From positions 1 through 55,263 of the forward strand of contig JAQOTE010000032.1 in assembly GCA_029945375.1 (NCBI GenBank): a stretch of DNA of 55,263 nucleotides. Reading direction: 5' to 3'. Made by a program: the position numbers and the translations under genes. This DNA is from Agaricus subrufescens (lineage: Eukaryota > Basidiomycota > Agaricomycetes > Agaricales > Agaricaceae). Under the pieces are notes generated by a model. It ran no database searches. It worked only from the letters and a program-made list of their open reading frames with translations, and was not told the DNA's origin. Shown here in pieces: positions 33,720 to 47,321 of this stretch. Position 1 is the stretch's first letter, and the number at the start of each line of letters is the position of its first letter.

Positions 33720-36700
33720 GCGCAAAGCTTACGCTTATGGACAGTGAGGATCTTCACTTGGCGTGTTATTGGCCATAAGTCTCATGAGGACGTCAATGCT
33801 ACTGTTAGCAGCCCGTTACTTGATGCTCAGGCGGGCTAGTATCCGGGCCATGGTAGACAGAACCATCGTGATCGCGAGCGCTCAAGGCGTCCCCCCGCAT
33901 CAGCATGCCCCACGTATAAAGCCATGGGGTACCCACACAAAGAAGGCCATTATCATCTCCGCTATTGAGCACAACGCCTGAAGCTGCCGGCATCAGCTTA
34001 TAGATTCACGATCGTGTTTTCCAGAATCATAATACAGCCCTCTACTCAATTCGGCATTGATGTAGTGCAATGCATCAGGCATATAAGCACAAATCAAGTC
34101 CACAAACTTAAGAGACGTCTGCAATCACAAGAGCAGCGTTCTTCAGCTACTCCAACACCTTGATGCACGCGTCAATCTTCTAAGACATTCACTCCCTGTA
34201 GGACAGTCTGACACGTCACGACTTTTCATCGACATGGGTAAGCATACCTGTTTCCGACTCTTCTGTCCATCTCTGCTCAGTCAATTATATTATGTATAGA
34301 TCTTGTTCTTAACAACCCTGTTGGCCACTTAGACCTTGTCACACAAGTTGTTACCATCCTTGGAATCATATGTCATATAATACTAGGACTCAGTACTGGC
34401 GCATCTGAATTCATAATCAACACCGCTGTCCTTCTGGTGGAGGTGGCTTTTACTGCTGGTCTAGACAATTCTGAACCAAAATATAATGGCGTTCAGACCT
34501 CAGTGCTCCAGCAGCTTCCCACAAGCTTGTATACCGCTCTCAACAAGTTTGACATAGATGGTGATGTTGTTATCTACGCAACTTGCCCTTCATGCAATTG
34601 CACCCACGAGCCTATCTATGATCAAATTACTGCCACCACATCATATCCCAAGATTTGCCGCAATGCCTTGACAAGAGATGGCAGTACCTTTACTTGTGGT
34701 ACCCCGCTTTTGGAACAGACCCATGGTCAGCCTCGCCCTAAAAAGCCCTACACCATACCATCCTTCCGACAACATCTGGCTAGGCTTTTTGCTAGTACCA
34801 GTGTTGAAAATCTATGTGACTATGCTTGCGACAACGCTTTCGCTGCATTACACAATGGAGTAGCCAACGCAACAAATATCTTTGAGGGCGAATTCATGAG
34901 ATCATTTGAGGGTCCAGTTCAAGGACAACTTTTCATTGATCGTCAAGGCAAAGCCAGGCTAGCCTTCGCAATTCATGTTGATTTCTTCAATCCCAATGGA
35001 GTGAGAGAGCGGGGGAACCACAATTCCATTGGGATCATATCCCTTGTCTTGCTCAATCTTCCAGAGGATATTCGCTATAGGCCTGAAAATATATATCTCA
35101 CCATTATACCGGGTCCAAGGGAACCTCTGAAGGAGGAGATCAATCATTTTACTAGGCCTATTATTGAAGAGTTTCGACAAGGATGGGAGAGAGGTTTTCG
35201 AATTTCTCATACTCCCTCATCCCCCTATGGACGCAATGTTGATATTGCAATCATCCTCTCTATCAATGATCTACCAGCTGCTCGCAAGGTTTCTGGCTTT
35301 GCAGGTCATGCGTCTTGTTTCATTTGTACTAGATGCAATCTATATGGCCGGGATAAGCTTAACAATGTTGATTTGGAGAATTGGTCACTACGGAATGTAG
35401 CTCTACTGCGTGAGAGAGCAGAACAATGGCGTGATGCATCTACATCTCGGGAGAGGGAGCAAATATTTGAAATGCATGGATTACGATGGTCGGAATTCTG
35501 GCAGCTACCCTATTGGAATCCATCATCTATGCTTGTTGTTGATCCCATGCATTGTCTGCTAGAAGGATTGGTCCACTACCACTGCAGATACATCTTACAA
35601 ATTGATTTACGACAAGCTACCGCTGCTACCCCTCCTAAACCCGCTTTCTCCTTTCCCTGGACCACCTATACTCCATCCATCCCTATAGATTTTCAGATTC
35701 AGAAGGATGAGGAGATCGAACAAGTTGGCCAGATTCACCAAATTTTATCATTCCCGCTTGACAATGACTCGGCCAAATTAGGCAATAAACAGAATACAAG
35801 CCAGCTTCTGAAGAAGCTACTCACAAAAAACCGGCAGCCGCTTCAATTTGTCTGCTATTCTCTTAAATTGCTTGACTTGTTCTCTTCTCCAAGTGATGCA
35901 ACTTCTTCAAAACGCAAAACAAAACAACAATTGGGGGAACTATTAGTTGATTGGGTAAGTCATATTGCTGTCGGTTACCTGAGGATCTGACATATTTTGT
36001 AGCGCCTTGGGATGCCATCAACTTCAAATATCTCCCATCCCAAAGTTTGCACTGCGGATACTATACGGCACATCCAACATGTAATTCAAAACACCTGTAC
36101 TCCATCGTGGATAAATTCTGTCCCTAGCAATTACGGCGAGGCCAATGCAGGTAGTATCAAAGCTGATGAATGGAGAATTCTCTCCACAGTCTACCTTCCA
36201 ATTGCCCTGGTTACATTTTGGGGACACAAAAATGGTTCTCACCCAGCAAAGAATGATTACCTCCTCCGAGTTCTTGACCACACAATGGCACTCTTCCAAG
36301 CAGTTAACATCATATTCCGGGATACCATGAACAAAGAACGTGCTCTCAGATACCAGACTTACATACGGCGCTGGGCTGAGGATTTAAACCAGGTTCATCC
36401 CCATACCACAAAGCAGCGGCGTGCAAACATTCATGCATCCTTGCATCTGTATGACTTTGTGCATCTTTTTGGGCCAATTATGTCCTGGTGGTGTTTCCCC
36501 TTTGAAAGGCTCATTGGTACTGTCCAAAAAATAAACACAAATGACCTAGTCAGAGGTGAGTTACTTTCAAATTCTTCTAAGTCCTTTACTGATCTAGTGA
36601 GTAGGCCAATTAGAACAGACACTGGTCCATTCTTTCACAAGAAGTAGTATTCTACGGTGGTGGTTGAACCGGGAAGACTGCCCTGAAGCTCTTAGGCAGC

Positions 36701-37320
36701 TCAAGGTTCATTTTGATCAAGCATTTTCTCGACATCTATCCAAGGACAACATGAAACATTATCCCAGGCCAACAGAAATAGCACATATTCTCCACAAAGG
36801 GCGGAACTACTCACGTGCTTCTACTCACCAAGGCAATAGCCTTGTCTTGTATTATCCGTCACTAGCTGCTACAACTCCAGTTCCAGGGAGCATTCTGAAG
36901 ATAATAGTATGCGGTGAACAGGTACAACTAACTATCAGGAGACAAGCCCCACTTCATAGTGGCTTTTATGACCCATTCATTCGATATCCCTCATTTCCTG
37001 CTAGATTGTATTCTTCCAAGATGGCTGTAGGCCCACCAGACGTTGTTCCACTCACATGTATAATATCTCATGTTGCAAGATTCATATTTCACCCAGATTG
37101 TGCAGTGATACTCAACCTTTGCAGGGTAAGTCACATAATCCATTGCTCAGTCTCCGCTCTAATACAACCTCTAGGCGTAATAGAAGAAGTTAGTACTACT
37201 TGTGTATTCATGTTTCATTCATTTCCTTGTACACCTACTGACTCCATGTTCAATATACTGAGCTCCTACATGGGATCACCAGCATCAGCAAACCGGCTCA
37301 GAGATGTTAAGGCCTTATAA
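33720..37320 (+). pseudogene. CACTA-type transposase, right copy (5' part damaged)
   Basis: From 34437 to 37320 the coding blocks are almost identical to the left copy, including RPENIYLTIIPGPREPLKEE and the MSWWCFPFERLIG block, with a few replacements (for instance FAGHASCFICTRC for FAGHASRFICTRC). The first 700 bases corresponding to the N-terminus (33720-34200) are broken by many small indels, so no frame starting MTDLASS can be read. The first in-frame intron carries a 2-base insertion relative to the left copy, as expected for an untranslated segment. Confidence 0.75.
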
Positions 37321-37591
37321 CTTACCGATAATCTCTAACATCACCGCCCATCTCTAAAGTCTTTGACAAGCTGAACTATTATGGGCAGTCAATCCATAAA
37401 AATGTAAGGTACCTGGTATGAATACCATCTATACCAGCATCTGTGATGAATACCATCTATACCGGCATCTGCAATGTATACCATATATACAATCTTATAC
37501 TGCCGAGGATGGCAAAATATATTACCTAATAGATCCATATATATAGCAGCATGAGCTGAGGGAGAACCCATATATAGGGGGTTCAGCCGAT

Positions 37592-37675
37592 TGGCACCAC
37601 TGGGAATCGAACCCAGGACCTCCTGGCGAACGAGACCACACAGCAAGACACTTGAACACCTGAGCCAAGGCACCG
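37592..37675 (-). repeat. tRNA-like (SINE-like) sequence, right copy
   Basis: Mirror of 21072-21155. A few bases differ (gttcgcc in place of gtttgtc before the B box); the A- and B-box motifs are unchanged. Confidence 0.45.
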
Positions 37676-37844
37676 AGTTATTTGCTTGGTACATAGATCA
37701 AATATATACACAAATTTGAAAAAACTCGAAAATTTCTAAGTCCCCCAGCTGCCGCTACACACCATCAACACTACCCTACCCTTGCCCCTTGCATAATGTT
37801 AGATTCATATACAATTTAACTTCATTGTTGGAGTCATGCTTGTA

Positions 37845-37980
37845 ATCCCATATCAAAAATTGAAGCATGGATGTATGCTTTTCAAAAGATGGTAATCTCA
37901 AAAAATAAACTGTGACATGAATGTATGCTTTTCAAAAGATGGTAATCTTAAAAAAATAAATTGTACCATGATTGTATTCT
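37845..37980. repeat. About 50-bp tandem repeat, mirror copy
   Basis: Reverse complement of the tandem units at 20776-20905, with the same agcatacat and cttttgaaaag phrases. Confidence 0.55.
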
Positions 37981-38087
37981 TTTATTTGAATTGTATGTCC
38001 ATTCGTTTCACTTTACCACAATGTAAGCGTTCACATTCTCTTTAATTGCAATACAATGTTTGTTTATGATGTAAGGTCTACAGTATT

Positions 38088-38525
38088 TGAGCCGATTTGC
38101 TGATGGAGTGTACAACCCACTCACCCTACACTCAGCGTAGGCTCAGCATGCGCTCTTCTTACGCTTTCTGACTCTGCTTTTATCTGAATCTAAGCTTAAT
38201 CTCAACGTTTTGGTCACGACCAAATGTAAACTGGAAGATTTAGTTTCAGTCATATCTAATATAAAGTACTTCAGTATTAGTTTTATTCTCAACTCATAAG
38301 CGGTACATTGCCTATGCTGAAATGTGATCCGAGAATAGTAAAATAGGAAGAAATGAAATCTATTGTTTTAAAAGCGGTTTTAAACTTGACCAAAAATCTC
38401 GGTGATTTCGGTCATACTTGAAGCTAGTTGATTATTTTCATTTCATTTGTTTTTCAGCTCTAACTTAAATTATCTAATTAGACCAAATTTTCGGCTGAGC
38501 GAAATGTCAACTTTACGGTGTGAAG
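38088..38525 (+). repeat. Small dispersed repeat element, copy 3 (mirror of copy 2)
   Basis: Carries the same internal ctcggtgatttcggtca and the terminal hairpin, here damaged by loss of a c and a t (ggctgagcgaaatgtcaact). It abuts the truncated copia pol exactly as in the left arm. Confidence 0.5.
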
Positions 38526-41465
38526 AGACTAGGGCATCCTTCTTCTAAGGTTCTTCGGAATTCTCCTCAGAACGTGAAAGGTATGCCCAATCACCTTCGA
38601 GATAAATCCGAAGGGCATGCCTGTCCCGGATGCGCATTAGGAAAAATGACGCAAAAACATTTCCCTGATTCTTCCAAAAGGGCTAAAGGACCCTTGGAGT
38701 TAGTTCAGCGGACTTAATGGAGTTTCCAACTCTATCTTATCACCGCTACAAATGGGTTGTTTTGTTCTATGACGATTTCTCGTCGTATATACACATTTGC
38801 TTTTCTCCGAGAGAAGTCCGGAACGCTTCTAGCATTCAAAAACTTTGTATCCATCGTGGAGAATGTGTTAAATCTTCGTGTCAAACAATTCCGCACTGAC
38901 CGAGGGAGAGTTTCAATCCAATTCTTTCGAAGCGTTTCTAAAAGAGCACGGCATAAGTCATGAAACGAGTGTAGCCGATGTACATCAGCAAAATGGGCGT
39001 GCGGAACGTATGATCCGCACCTTGAGAGAAAAATCTCAATGTATTAGAATTGAAGCCTCTCTACCCACTCGTACTGGGAATTTGCACTGGAAACCACAGC
39101 GCATCTCCACAACCGTACTCCGCTTTTGAGACGAAATTGGAAAACACCGTTTGAACTCTGGAATGGGCATAAACCAGACGTCTCATACCTGAGAGTCTTT
39201 GGATGCGCCGCGTACGTCTTTATACCTCCAAACCAACGCCACAACAAACTATCTCCATCATCCGAACTGATGATTTTCATCGGATAGAGTCTGGTTCCAA
39301 AGCTTATCGCTTCATGAGAACGCAGAAGGGACACTTGATCTTCGTTGGGACCACAGCTTTGTTCGACGAAACTTGGTTTCCCAAATCTTTGATAAGGGCC
39401 GCCCTGGCTTTGGACGTATTGAAAGTGATGCACCTACCGCACCTGAATCTGATATTCCAATAGAACCGTTTAACCCGCTTAATCCTCCAATCCCACCCCC
39501 GCACAACGACGGTTCAGGAGATGATTCTAATAAGGCTAAATCGCCACCTCGACTCCTAAAAAGAATGCTCAGATGGAATCACCCACTGAATCCTCCCAGC
39601 CGAAAAAGCCTCAACCATCTCGTGTATTTCCTCGTAGAATGCACTTTGGACCTACCGATGATGACATCACATCACGTCCACAAGGGGGAGAGTTATTCCA
39701 ACTCCTCCTGCGCGCAATGTACGACCGAGAAATACTATACGACCCCCTGCATGCTTTGGCAATATGCATGGAGATCGTCATGTACCGGTGGATATTCTTG
39801 GCACTTCGAGAAGAGAAATTCCCGACACAAGTTCTAATGAAACAGTCGACGTTGCTAAACTTGTTCAGGAAGGGGAGTACATTTTACCAAGTATCTTCTC
39901 TCCGCTGCATTTAAAGCAGGAGATGAATACGTACCACAGACATTTAAAGATGTCCTCAAACTACCAGAATCCTCAAAGAATGAATGGATTCGTGGTGCGT
40001 GTAGGGAAGAACTTGATGCATTAAAAACCCGAAACGTCTATGAACTTGTACCCCTACCAAAAAATAGAAAAGCGATTAAAAATCGCTGGGTATTTAACAT
40101 CAAATCGGACGGACGCAAACGAGCTCGTCTCGTTGCGAAAGGATTTTCACAAGTCGAAGGTATTGACTTCGACGAGCTCTTTTCTCCAGTTGTGCGGTTT
40201 GAGACAGTTCGTCTACTCTTATCTATAGCCGCCTCGAGGATTGGGACCTCGAAGCGTTAGACGTAAAAACCGCCTTCCTATATGGAAAATTAGACGAGGA
40301 AATATACATGGAACAACCTGAAGGGTTTGTCACACCTGGCAAAGAAAATCTCGTCTGGAGACTTCATAGAGCTCTATACGGCCTAAAACAGGCCAGCCTC
40401 GCTTGGTGGAAGGAAATGAATTCCTCCATGAAACTACTAGGCTTCAAACGGATATCTTCGGATGCCGGAGTTTTCATCTATCAGGAAGAAGAGTCAATCG
40501 TAGTCGTCATTGTTTACGTTGACGATGCTCTCTTCATGAGTAATAATCGAAGGCTCCTCATCTTGAAGAAGAACGAGTTTATGAATCGATGGGAGTGTCG
40601 AGATTTAGGGAGTGCGAAAGAATTCTTGGGGATGAGAATTTTGAGAGATCGGAAAAAGCGGATACTTTATCTTGACCAAAGGACGTACCTCGAAAAAGTC
40701 CTCAACCGCTTTAACATCTCATCCAAACCAACGAATACCCCATTACCAGCTGGATATAAGCCACTCCCAAATCCTGAACATTCTAATTCTGAAACACGCA
40801 GACGCTTCCAGCAGATCATAGGATCTTTGCTGTACATAATGTTGGGGACCAGACCAGATATCGCGTACGCCGTCATTAAACTCTCGCAATTTAGCGCTGA
40901 GCCGACTGATGATCATATTGAGAAAGCCTTATACATATGCCGCTACCTCTTAAAGACATCAAATTACGCTTTGGTGTTTAATGGAGGTTCAGGACAGGGC
41001 TTAGTTGCGTATTCTGATTCTGACTGGGCATCAGACCCCATTCTGCATCGATCCACAACCGGATATTTGATAATGCTTGCTGATGGTCCGATCTCCTGGC
41101 TGAGCAGGAGACAAAAAACCGTAGCGCTATCATCAACCGAGGCCGAATACATGGCCATGTCGGACTGTACTAGGCAAGCGGTGTGGATCCAGTCGCTCTT
41201 GTGCGAACTTGGATTTAACATTTCTTCTATTCCCGTTTATGGTGATAACCAGGGATCTATATTCCTGGCATCAAACCCTGTCCAGGAACGACGGACTAAA
41301 CACATTGATGTCCGGTTCCACTATATCCGGGAATGTATAGAAGATGGAAAGATCGAGGCCATACACGTCGACGGTGACAAGAACACTGCAGATCTTTTTA
41401 CCAAGGCGTTGGCTTTCGACAAGTTTGCCGAGTTCCGAGGGCAACTAGGCATTGAGTTCTATTGA
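38526..41465 (+). pseudogene. Ty1/copia pol, right copy (5'-truncated and frameshifted)
   Basis: From 40308 to 41465 the frame is open and nearly identical to the left copy, covering reverse transcriptase (YVDD) and RNase H (YSDSDWASDP, DNQGSIFLASNP). Upstream, at least eight single- or few-base losses break the integrase region: for example the HADLMEF block is shifted at about 38708 and the FRTDRGGEF block at 38905. The losses are concentrated in 38500-40260 and are not present in the left arm. Confidence 0.85.
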
Positions 41466-41505
41466 ACGTTACATGCCTCAGTCTACTGTCTATAGCGAGG
41501 GGGAG

Positions 41506-41952
41506 TGTTGAGAAACCCATGGACCCTCCTTGTAACTCAGTGAAACGTCCAGGACCTGTCCATGGTTCCGAGGATGTCTCTATACACAGTAGAAATAACC
41601 TGAGTAGATACCAAACGGATCAGAGACTCATGACATCGTTCATGAGTCTCATCTAATTTCCCAACCAATTATGCTGCCCGAATTATTTTATTCTAGAACT
41701 TTTACTACTCATCTCCGATGTTACCTATGATGCATTTACTCAACTCCTATCGCATATGGCAATTAGATCACTATGAAATATGTATATAAGACCTTCTTCA
41801 TTGTATGTTTTAAGTAGACTTAATCCATCCTTCATATCTCTCAAAAACTCGTTCTATTAAAGTCTTTAACTCTACCACATAGTCTACACACAGTCTACAC
41901 AGGTCTGTGTTCGTTGTCCTAATCGCTGCCGAGTCACGCTGCTGTTTCGACA
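41506..41952 (+). mobile_element. Copia 3' LTR (right arm)
   Basis: 447 bp, starting TGTTGAGAAACCCATGG straight after the polypurine tract gcgagggggag and ending TTTCGACA. It differs from the left LTR by a lost ttt near 41616 (accaaacggatcag versus accaaacggtttatcag) and one substitution near its end. Confidence 0.8.
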
Positions 41953-42765
41953 CCCAGGTACCCACCATTCACTCTTGAACACATGTCTATCTAGTCCCCT
42001 ATCGCTTAGCTTGCGACCAGATTCGATAATGATCATGAGTGGCTATCCCTTGTGGTCCATGGATGGGCAGCCCCGGGAACTGCCAGTGGCTGTTCCCGCG
42101 TGGCTCACGCGGCTACAGCAAGGTGGCTGTGCTTCCATCACTTCCCTCTCCTCCCTCTATGTTCGTCTAGCCACTGCTCGCCACCATGCCCACCAATCGG
42201 GTCCAAATTTTTTTGGGAGGAGTTTATACCTGGAAGGGGAGGACTGGTGAACGAGAAGGGCAGATGCTGGATATTTGGCTGAGGAAAAATCCGACAATTT
42301 GGTAGATAAGTTTGAAAGAATGCGTCGTCGAGCCGTATACTGACGCTAAATTCACCAAACCTTAGCTGCATATTGCGACTATTATAGTCTCACTCTGTAC
42401 GAAGCTTCATGTCAATTGAACCATTTCTGTATTCGTTATTTGTCATCGAAGCCAACACTGTCCACTGCCATCGATAAGAATATTATGTAGGTATTTCCCT
42501 TTCGCACCGACGCCTTTCATAATCTAGGCGCACGTTGGTGGGAATGCGAGGTGCATATATGACCTCTCCAGGTTGGCATTGGATGCTTTTACGCAGTTGT
42601 AAAGTTGAGTGCTGTCATGCACTTGACTTACATCGCACCGCAAGGCCGGCCTTATGAACCAACAAGTAGTGCAACCGTTGTTGCTTTCCCCGCTTACCAT
42701 GGACCCCACCTCTCTCAAACCCCTGTCCGTGCATTTATTCTTCTCCTTCTCTTTTTTATTGAAGG
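41953..42765 (+). other. Unassigned stretch, mirror of 16020-16772
   Basis: The 91-residue frame at 41975-42250 (ending SGPNFFGRSLYLEGEDW) is identical to the left arm. A second frame from 42605 (MSAVMHLTYIAPQGRPYEPT) reads through into the COG6 fragment in this arm. The family is unknown. Confidence 0.35.
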
Positions 42766-42771
42766 GGTTTC

Positions 42772-43175
42772 TCTAGCTCGTAGTGAGCACTTTCTGGAGG
42801 ATCAGGAGCCTGCTGAAGGGGGCTGGCAGTTTTCGAAGGCATTGGGAGAGTGTGATCAAGTGCGTGTTTCTTTCTCTCTGAATATATGTATCCCTCTGCT
42901 GAACAATGTAGGTATAGAAACTGGGCGACCTACAAGTTCGTCTTGAAACTATGAAGTCAGATTGAAAAGGCACAGACCCAGTTAGGGCTGACGCAGCAGT
43001 CTAGCGGGACGCTACTGAGTGTGTCAGTAGTTTAAGGGAGGAGAAAGTGTGTTTCCCCCCTTCTTTCTCGGCTGTCTAACTCGTGGCATCGTAGAACAGA
43101 AGATAAAGATAAAGAATCAATTGTCCAATTGATCCCTTCAAGATTCACCTTCACTGAGCAAGAAACAGACGCGGG
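42772..43175 (+). pseudogene. COG6: COG6 fragment, right-arm copy
   Basis: Mirror of 15540-15945. EGGWQFSKALGECDQ, an intron, then KPYKFVLKL-type shifted sequence, and QLIPSRFTFTEQETDAGK are visible. Extra losses (for example gtcagattgaaaaggcacag near 42958) break the first coiled-coil block, which is still open in the left arm. Confidence 0.65.
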
Positions 43176-43324
43176 AAAATCCACAGAACGCGTATGCAAA
43201 GGATCCAGTAATGTAGGTCACTCAAACTCTTACTTCCTGGTTCGTTTGCTCTATGCCTCTACTGATGTACAAGATGTAGCCTCCGTTACTTCGACATCAA
43301 GCCCTAGTCACCTTCAAGAATTCG

Positions 43325-44330
43325 ATGATGACCACGAAACGAGCAGTTACTGATGCGACAATGAAAGATATCTTCAAGCAAATGAGGCAACATCTTTCTG
43401 ATAAGGTGTTACCAGTTCAACGTGCATCAGCCAAGGTATGTCCTGAATTTTGCATGTCGAAAAGCTTTGCCTTATTTTTGCGCCAGGTGTTCATTGCTAT
43501 ATATACCTCGGATGATAGCACCATCCTACGATCAGCAACGTGGAGACTATCTTGAATATATGCTTCAAGAGCCTCGATTCTGTCGACCAACTCACTTGTC
43601 ATATTCTGCTCACTCATTTCGTTGGATGCCTTCGCCCTCTACTCCAGTTGAACGAGCGACTCCCGCACCTGAACCGGCACAAAAACTAAGAGAAGATAAT
43701 GCAGATGACAACACCATGCATTCTCCTCATGTCGCTGTTAAAGTGAAAAGCGTTGTCAAGCCCGGCAGAGATGCGCTTCTTTCTCATCAATTCAATAAAT
43801 CCTATCTATCCCGTAAAATTGCGTTGGAATATTTGACTCCTGCGCTGCGCTGTTCACACGATCGGGTGCTGGTTGGGTTGAGGCAAATTTTCTGTTGGTG
43901 TTGGACATTTGATGAATGAAATAGTACGTTGTCCGCTTGGTCGTTGATCGACATTTCGATGAGGGATCTCATCAGAATTGGATGCTCAGCGAACAGGGAC
44001 AGACAGATGCTATACAAGAGCTGCCAAACAACTATCTCAAACGATGGCCTGCTCTGATGCCCGGTCAAGTGGCACCATCTTTACCTGTACTCGTTATAGC
44101 CCTTGTGAAGTTGCGGGCCTTTTACAACAGCTAATGCACCTCCTCCCGTCCAGGATGCACTTTCCGAGTCACTCATCACCATCCTCACTCATACAAATCA
44201 TATGGTCCGCGTCGCCGCATCCGACTTGACGCTCTTTCATGTTTCCACTCCCCCCTGTCTACCGACAACTATCCTTGTGGTCGTCGTCGCGTCTCCTCGC
44301 ACTCTCACCCTGCTTCAGTATCCATCTCTC
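43325..44330 (+). pseudogene. HEATR5/LAA1 fragment, right-arm copy
   Basis: Mirror of 14250-15391 with additional frameshifts: the TSDDST block is followed by a shifted frame, and the APPPVQDAL block has lost a cgga and a t relative to the left copy. The blocks TDAIQELPNNYLKRWPALMP and ALMPGQVAPSLPVLVIAL remain readable. Confidence 0.65.
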
Positions 44331-44509
44331 CTCGTCGTTCCCGCTAACCAAGGTCGCGTTCACCCAGGTCCCACTGTCACGGACACCGCTCAGACATCCA
44401 CCGCCATCACAACACCGCCATCTCCACACAATTCCGAGTTGCCTGATGCATTATTACACCTTCCTCTCCCGAACAAGACAAGGACCTTGTATCGGAGTGT
44501 ACTATCTCA

Positions 44510-45365
44510 GGAAACAGTCGCCGGTGCTTGAACCGTTTGGATTTGGAGATATTGTAAGTGGGATCGAGGATTGGGCGAAGAAAGCTGCTGACGCTGTGAA
44601 GAGTGGTGCGAAGAAGACTGCCAGTGCGGTCGAGAGTGGTGCAAAGAAAGCGGCTGGGCCAGTGAAAATTGGTGCAAAGAAGGCTGCGAGTACAGTCAGT
44701 AGCGGCGCGAAAAAGGTCACGGGAGGGGCGAAGGCGGTGGAGGAGGGCGCCATGAAGACGATGGAAGAGGGCTCCATGAAGACGATTGAAAAGAGCACCA
44801 AGAAAGTCGAAAGCGGTGCAAAAAAGTCGGAGGTACGGTTGAAAAGGAGGCAAAGAAAGTAAGGGAGTGGTCGAGGAGGCAAAAGGTTGAGGAGCGGAAG
44901 GGCGCAAAGGTGGCGTCTAAGAAGGTCGGTAGAAGCGTGCAGCCGTGCAAAAGATGTGGGACGCAGTCGATCCTCCGAAGCCTTCGTCATCATCAGTGAC
45001 AAAGGCATTGACATCTGTCGCACCAAAAGCGACCGAGCAAACAGTGTCGGTGTGGTGAACGGTGAGGCAATGTTTGGGGGGTGCGGGGTTGGTAGCAAGT
45101 GTGGGGACGGATGCCAGGTTGTCTGGACTGTTCAACCCGTCAAAGCCAATTCCGTTATTCCAAAAAAAGTTTCCGCTGTCCAAGGTGCGTGGGATATGAG
45201 TGTGGAGGTGATACATAGCTGACGGCGGAACAAGAAATGCTTCGGGGACGCGGAGAGGCGACGATCGATGCCAGACCCTCGGGTCAAGGTGGGCTGTGCT
45301 GGTGGAACGAGGGCTGGAGTGCAACAGACAGAATGTGAGCTGGGTATGGTCATGTCGGTAGCGAG
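44510..45365 (+). pseudogene. Lys/Ala-rich repeat protein relic, right-arm copy
   Basis: Mirror of 13315-14199. The helical units (SGAKKTASAVE and so on) are identical up to about 44860; the second half, including the Cys-rich end, carries several extra small deletions. Confidence 0.4.
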
Positions 45366-45662
45366 TCTAGTGTAGCACCGGTTACTGTCTTTTTTCATGT
45401 CATCGAGTTAGCTATACAATATTCTTATTCTATGAGGATAGAAAAACATCCTGGCTAAAGGCTGTGTTTGACCCTGATACCGTTAGAGATTGGTTGATAC
45501 CTTGAAGTATATCATGTCAGTGTAAACTTAGGCACAGGCTACCTTTCCACCCTAGAAATGCTAGTTAATATGTATTCTGCATATAAAATGGCATAGGCTA
45601 GTCAAAATTATCTGTAGTTCAAACAAAATTAACTTGGAGGGCAATCTTGCAACAAATACATA

Positions 45663-46668
45663 TTATGAATCTGCTAGAGCTAACTCATGAGTTGGTACAG
45701 ATCGTAAGACTCGTCCCTTGTTCCCACCCCGAAATGGAGTAACAACACATTCCATATACCCATATTCCCAAACCATGCTGCGAGTTCCAAAATGGGAACC
45801 TTCTGAGAGACAGAGCACATAATCATACTTTTTAGTAGGGGGGGTGGGAAACACATAGCAGTAAGGCACCAGAATAGTGCCCTCCTCCCCATGAAAACTG
45901 GCAGAGACATTAATACCATCAAGGCCTTTGTAGAATCCTATTTTGCCATCCCATTTGCCACTGTCAAAAAGACTATGGCTTTGGATTTTCAGGCGCAGCC
46001 CAAATGAATCCCTGTGTTTTAGCCTTATAAGCCAGAAGTCTGGTGCTATAAGAGACATAATTTAATTTTAAATGCACTGGAAAACAGTATTACTTACAAA
46101 TAGTTGTTGGAACAAGCTCAAGCCTATCTTGAGCATTTATAGACCAAACACTGAAAGGATCAGATACTCCAACATCATCATCAGGTAGTGGGTTGTAGAT
46201 CGTTGGTTGGTTTGAGGTCCTTGGAGCCTGGACAATTCATGTGGAATTCCATCAATATGTTGCAGGAACTTGTTGTTCTCCTCCTTTATCACAAACCATT
46301 GACAAGCTTCCCTGATGATACATGTCAAAAATAAAATAAGATCAGACACAAATTAACCTTACATCTCAAATGCTAATGCATGAAGATCAAGATGCTGGAG
46401 AGGATGGCTGCAATGCTGAGATCAAAGAGGTCAACTTGAGCTTGGCCTTGACTATTCACTGTTTTGAGAATACCAGATCGGCCTTTATGAGGTCCTTGCA
46501 ACACAACCACTGGGCGATTAAGATAAAATGTAGAAGGATCATGGGGATAGAAATTAATTTGGGACTTGGAGCTGAAGAACCAAGCTGGAAATTAGGACAG
46601 GTAAATCCAAGATGCACTAAAATTAAGAGCATAGTGTTTGCATACCATGGACTGTTGAATCTCCTCAT
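45663..46668 (-). pseudogene. KOW-motif protein, right-arm copy
   Basis: Mirror of 12002-13013. The last exon is almost unchanged (one Met lost after DSFG), but the first exon has a 1-base loss before IPYDP and another just after the KOW region (GILKTVN is read out of frame), so this copy is probably dead. Confidence 0.5.
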
Positions 46669-46669
46669 C

Positions 46670-47320
46670 TTTTTCTTGATTGCCTATAGGGTGTGGTAAT
46701 ACTCGTGGCTGGTTCTGTATCAATCTAAGCTGTCATTGCTATTAGATTATTGGAATCTATACCATGATTGTATTTCACTGCTTAATATACTTTAATAAAG
46801 CTCAATACAGTTAAGTATGATTGACATACCAAGTAGGGATTCAACACTATCAATGTAATGTGGTGTGGATCGAATAGGTGCCCGTAATGATGGGTGTAAA
46901 GAGGGGAAGGCAAATTTTCGTTATCAAAGATTATCTGCGGTCGTAACTATAGGGCCAGTTGATTTATGTCACGTGCACCTTCTCTTTTTGGTCAACGTGT
47001 CTACATCACGCGTCCTCTCCTCTCGCCTTGGATGCCTGCATTCACCGCTAGCTCTGTCTTGACTCATCTACGCCATGGGCTATCTGTACTGTCTCGAGAG
47101 CAGTAAAACACCGGCCAGTCTGACCTCCCATGGCCAGCGTGCGTACGTCCTATGGCGGACTTGACCAAACATGTTGTCCTCGTGTCATCCATCTATATAT
47201 CTCTCGTCCTGTCCCATTCCTCCTCCCTCCCGTCCTTCCCTGCCCCCGGCTGTCACACCACATTCGCGGGAGATACCATATCCGTTACTCGGCGACTTTC
47301 TGACAACGAATCTACCTCAA
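46670..47320. other. No gene seen; mirror of 11340-11995
   Basis: Contains the upstream region of the KOW gene on one side and that of the membrane-protein relic on the other. Around 47200-47250 a pyrimidine-rich run (cctcctccctcccgtccttc) lies about 80 bases upstream of the first recognisable membrane-protein block and may be part of its promoter. Confidence 0.35.
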
Positions 47321-47321
47321 C

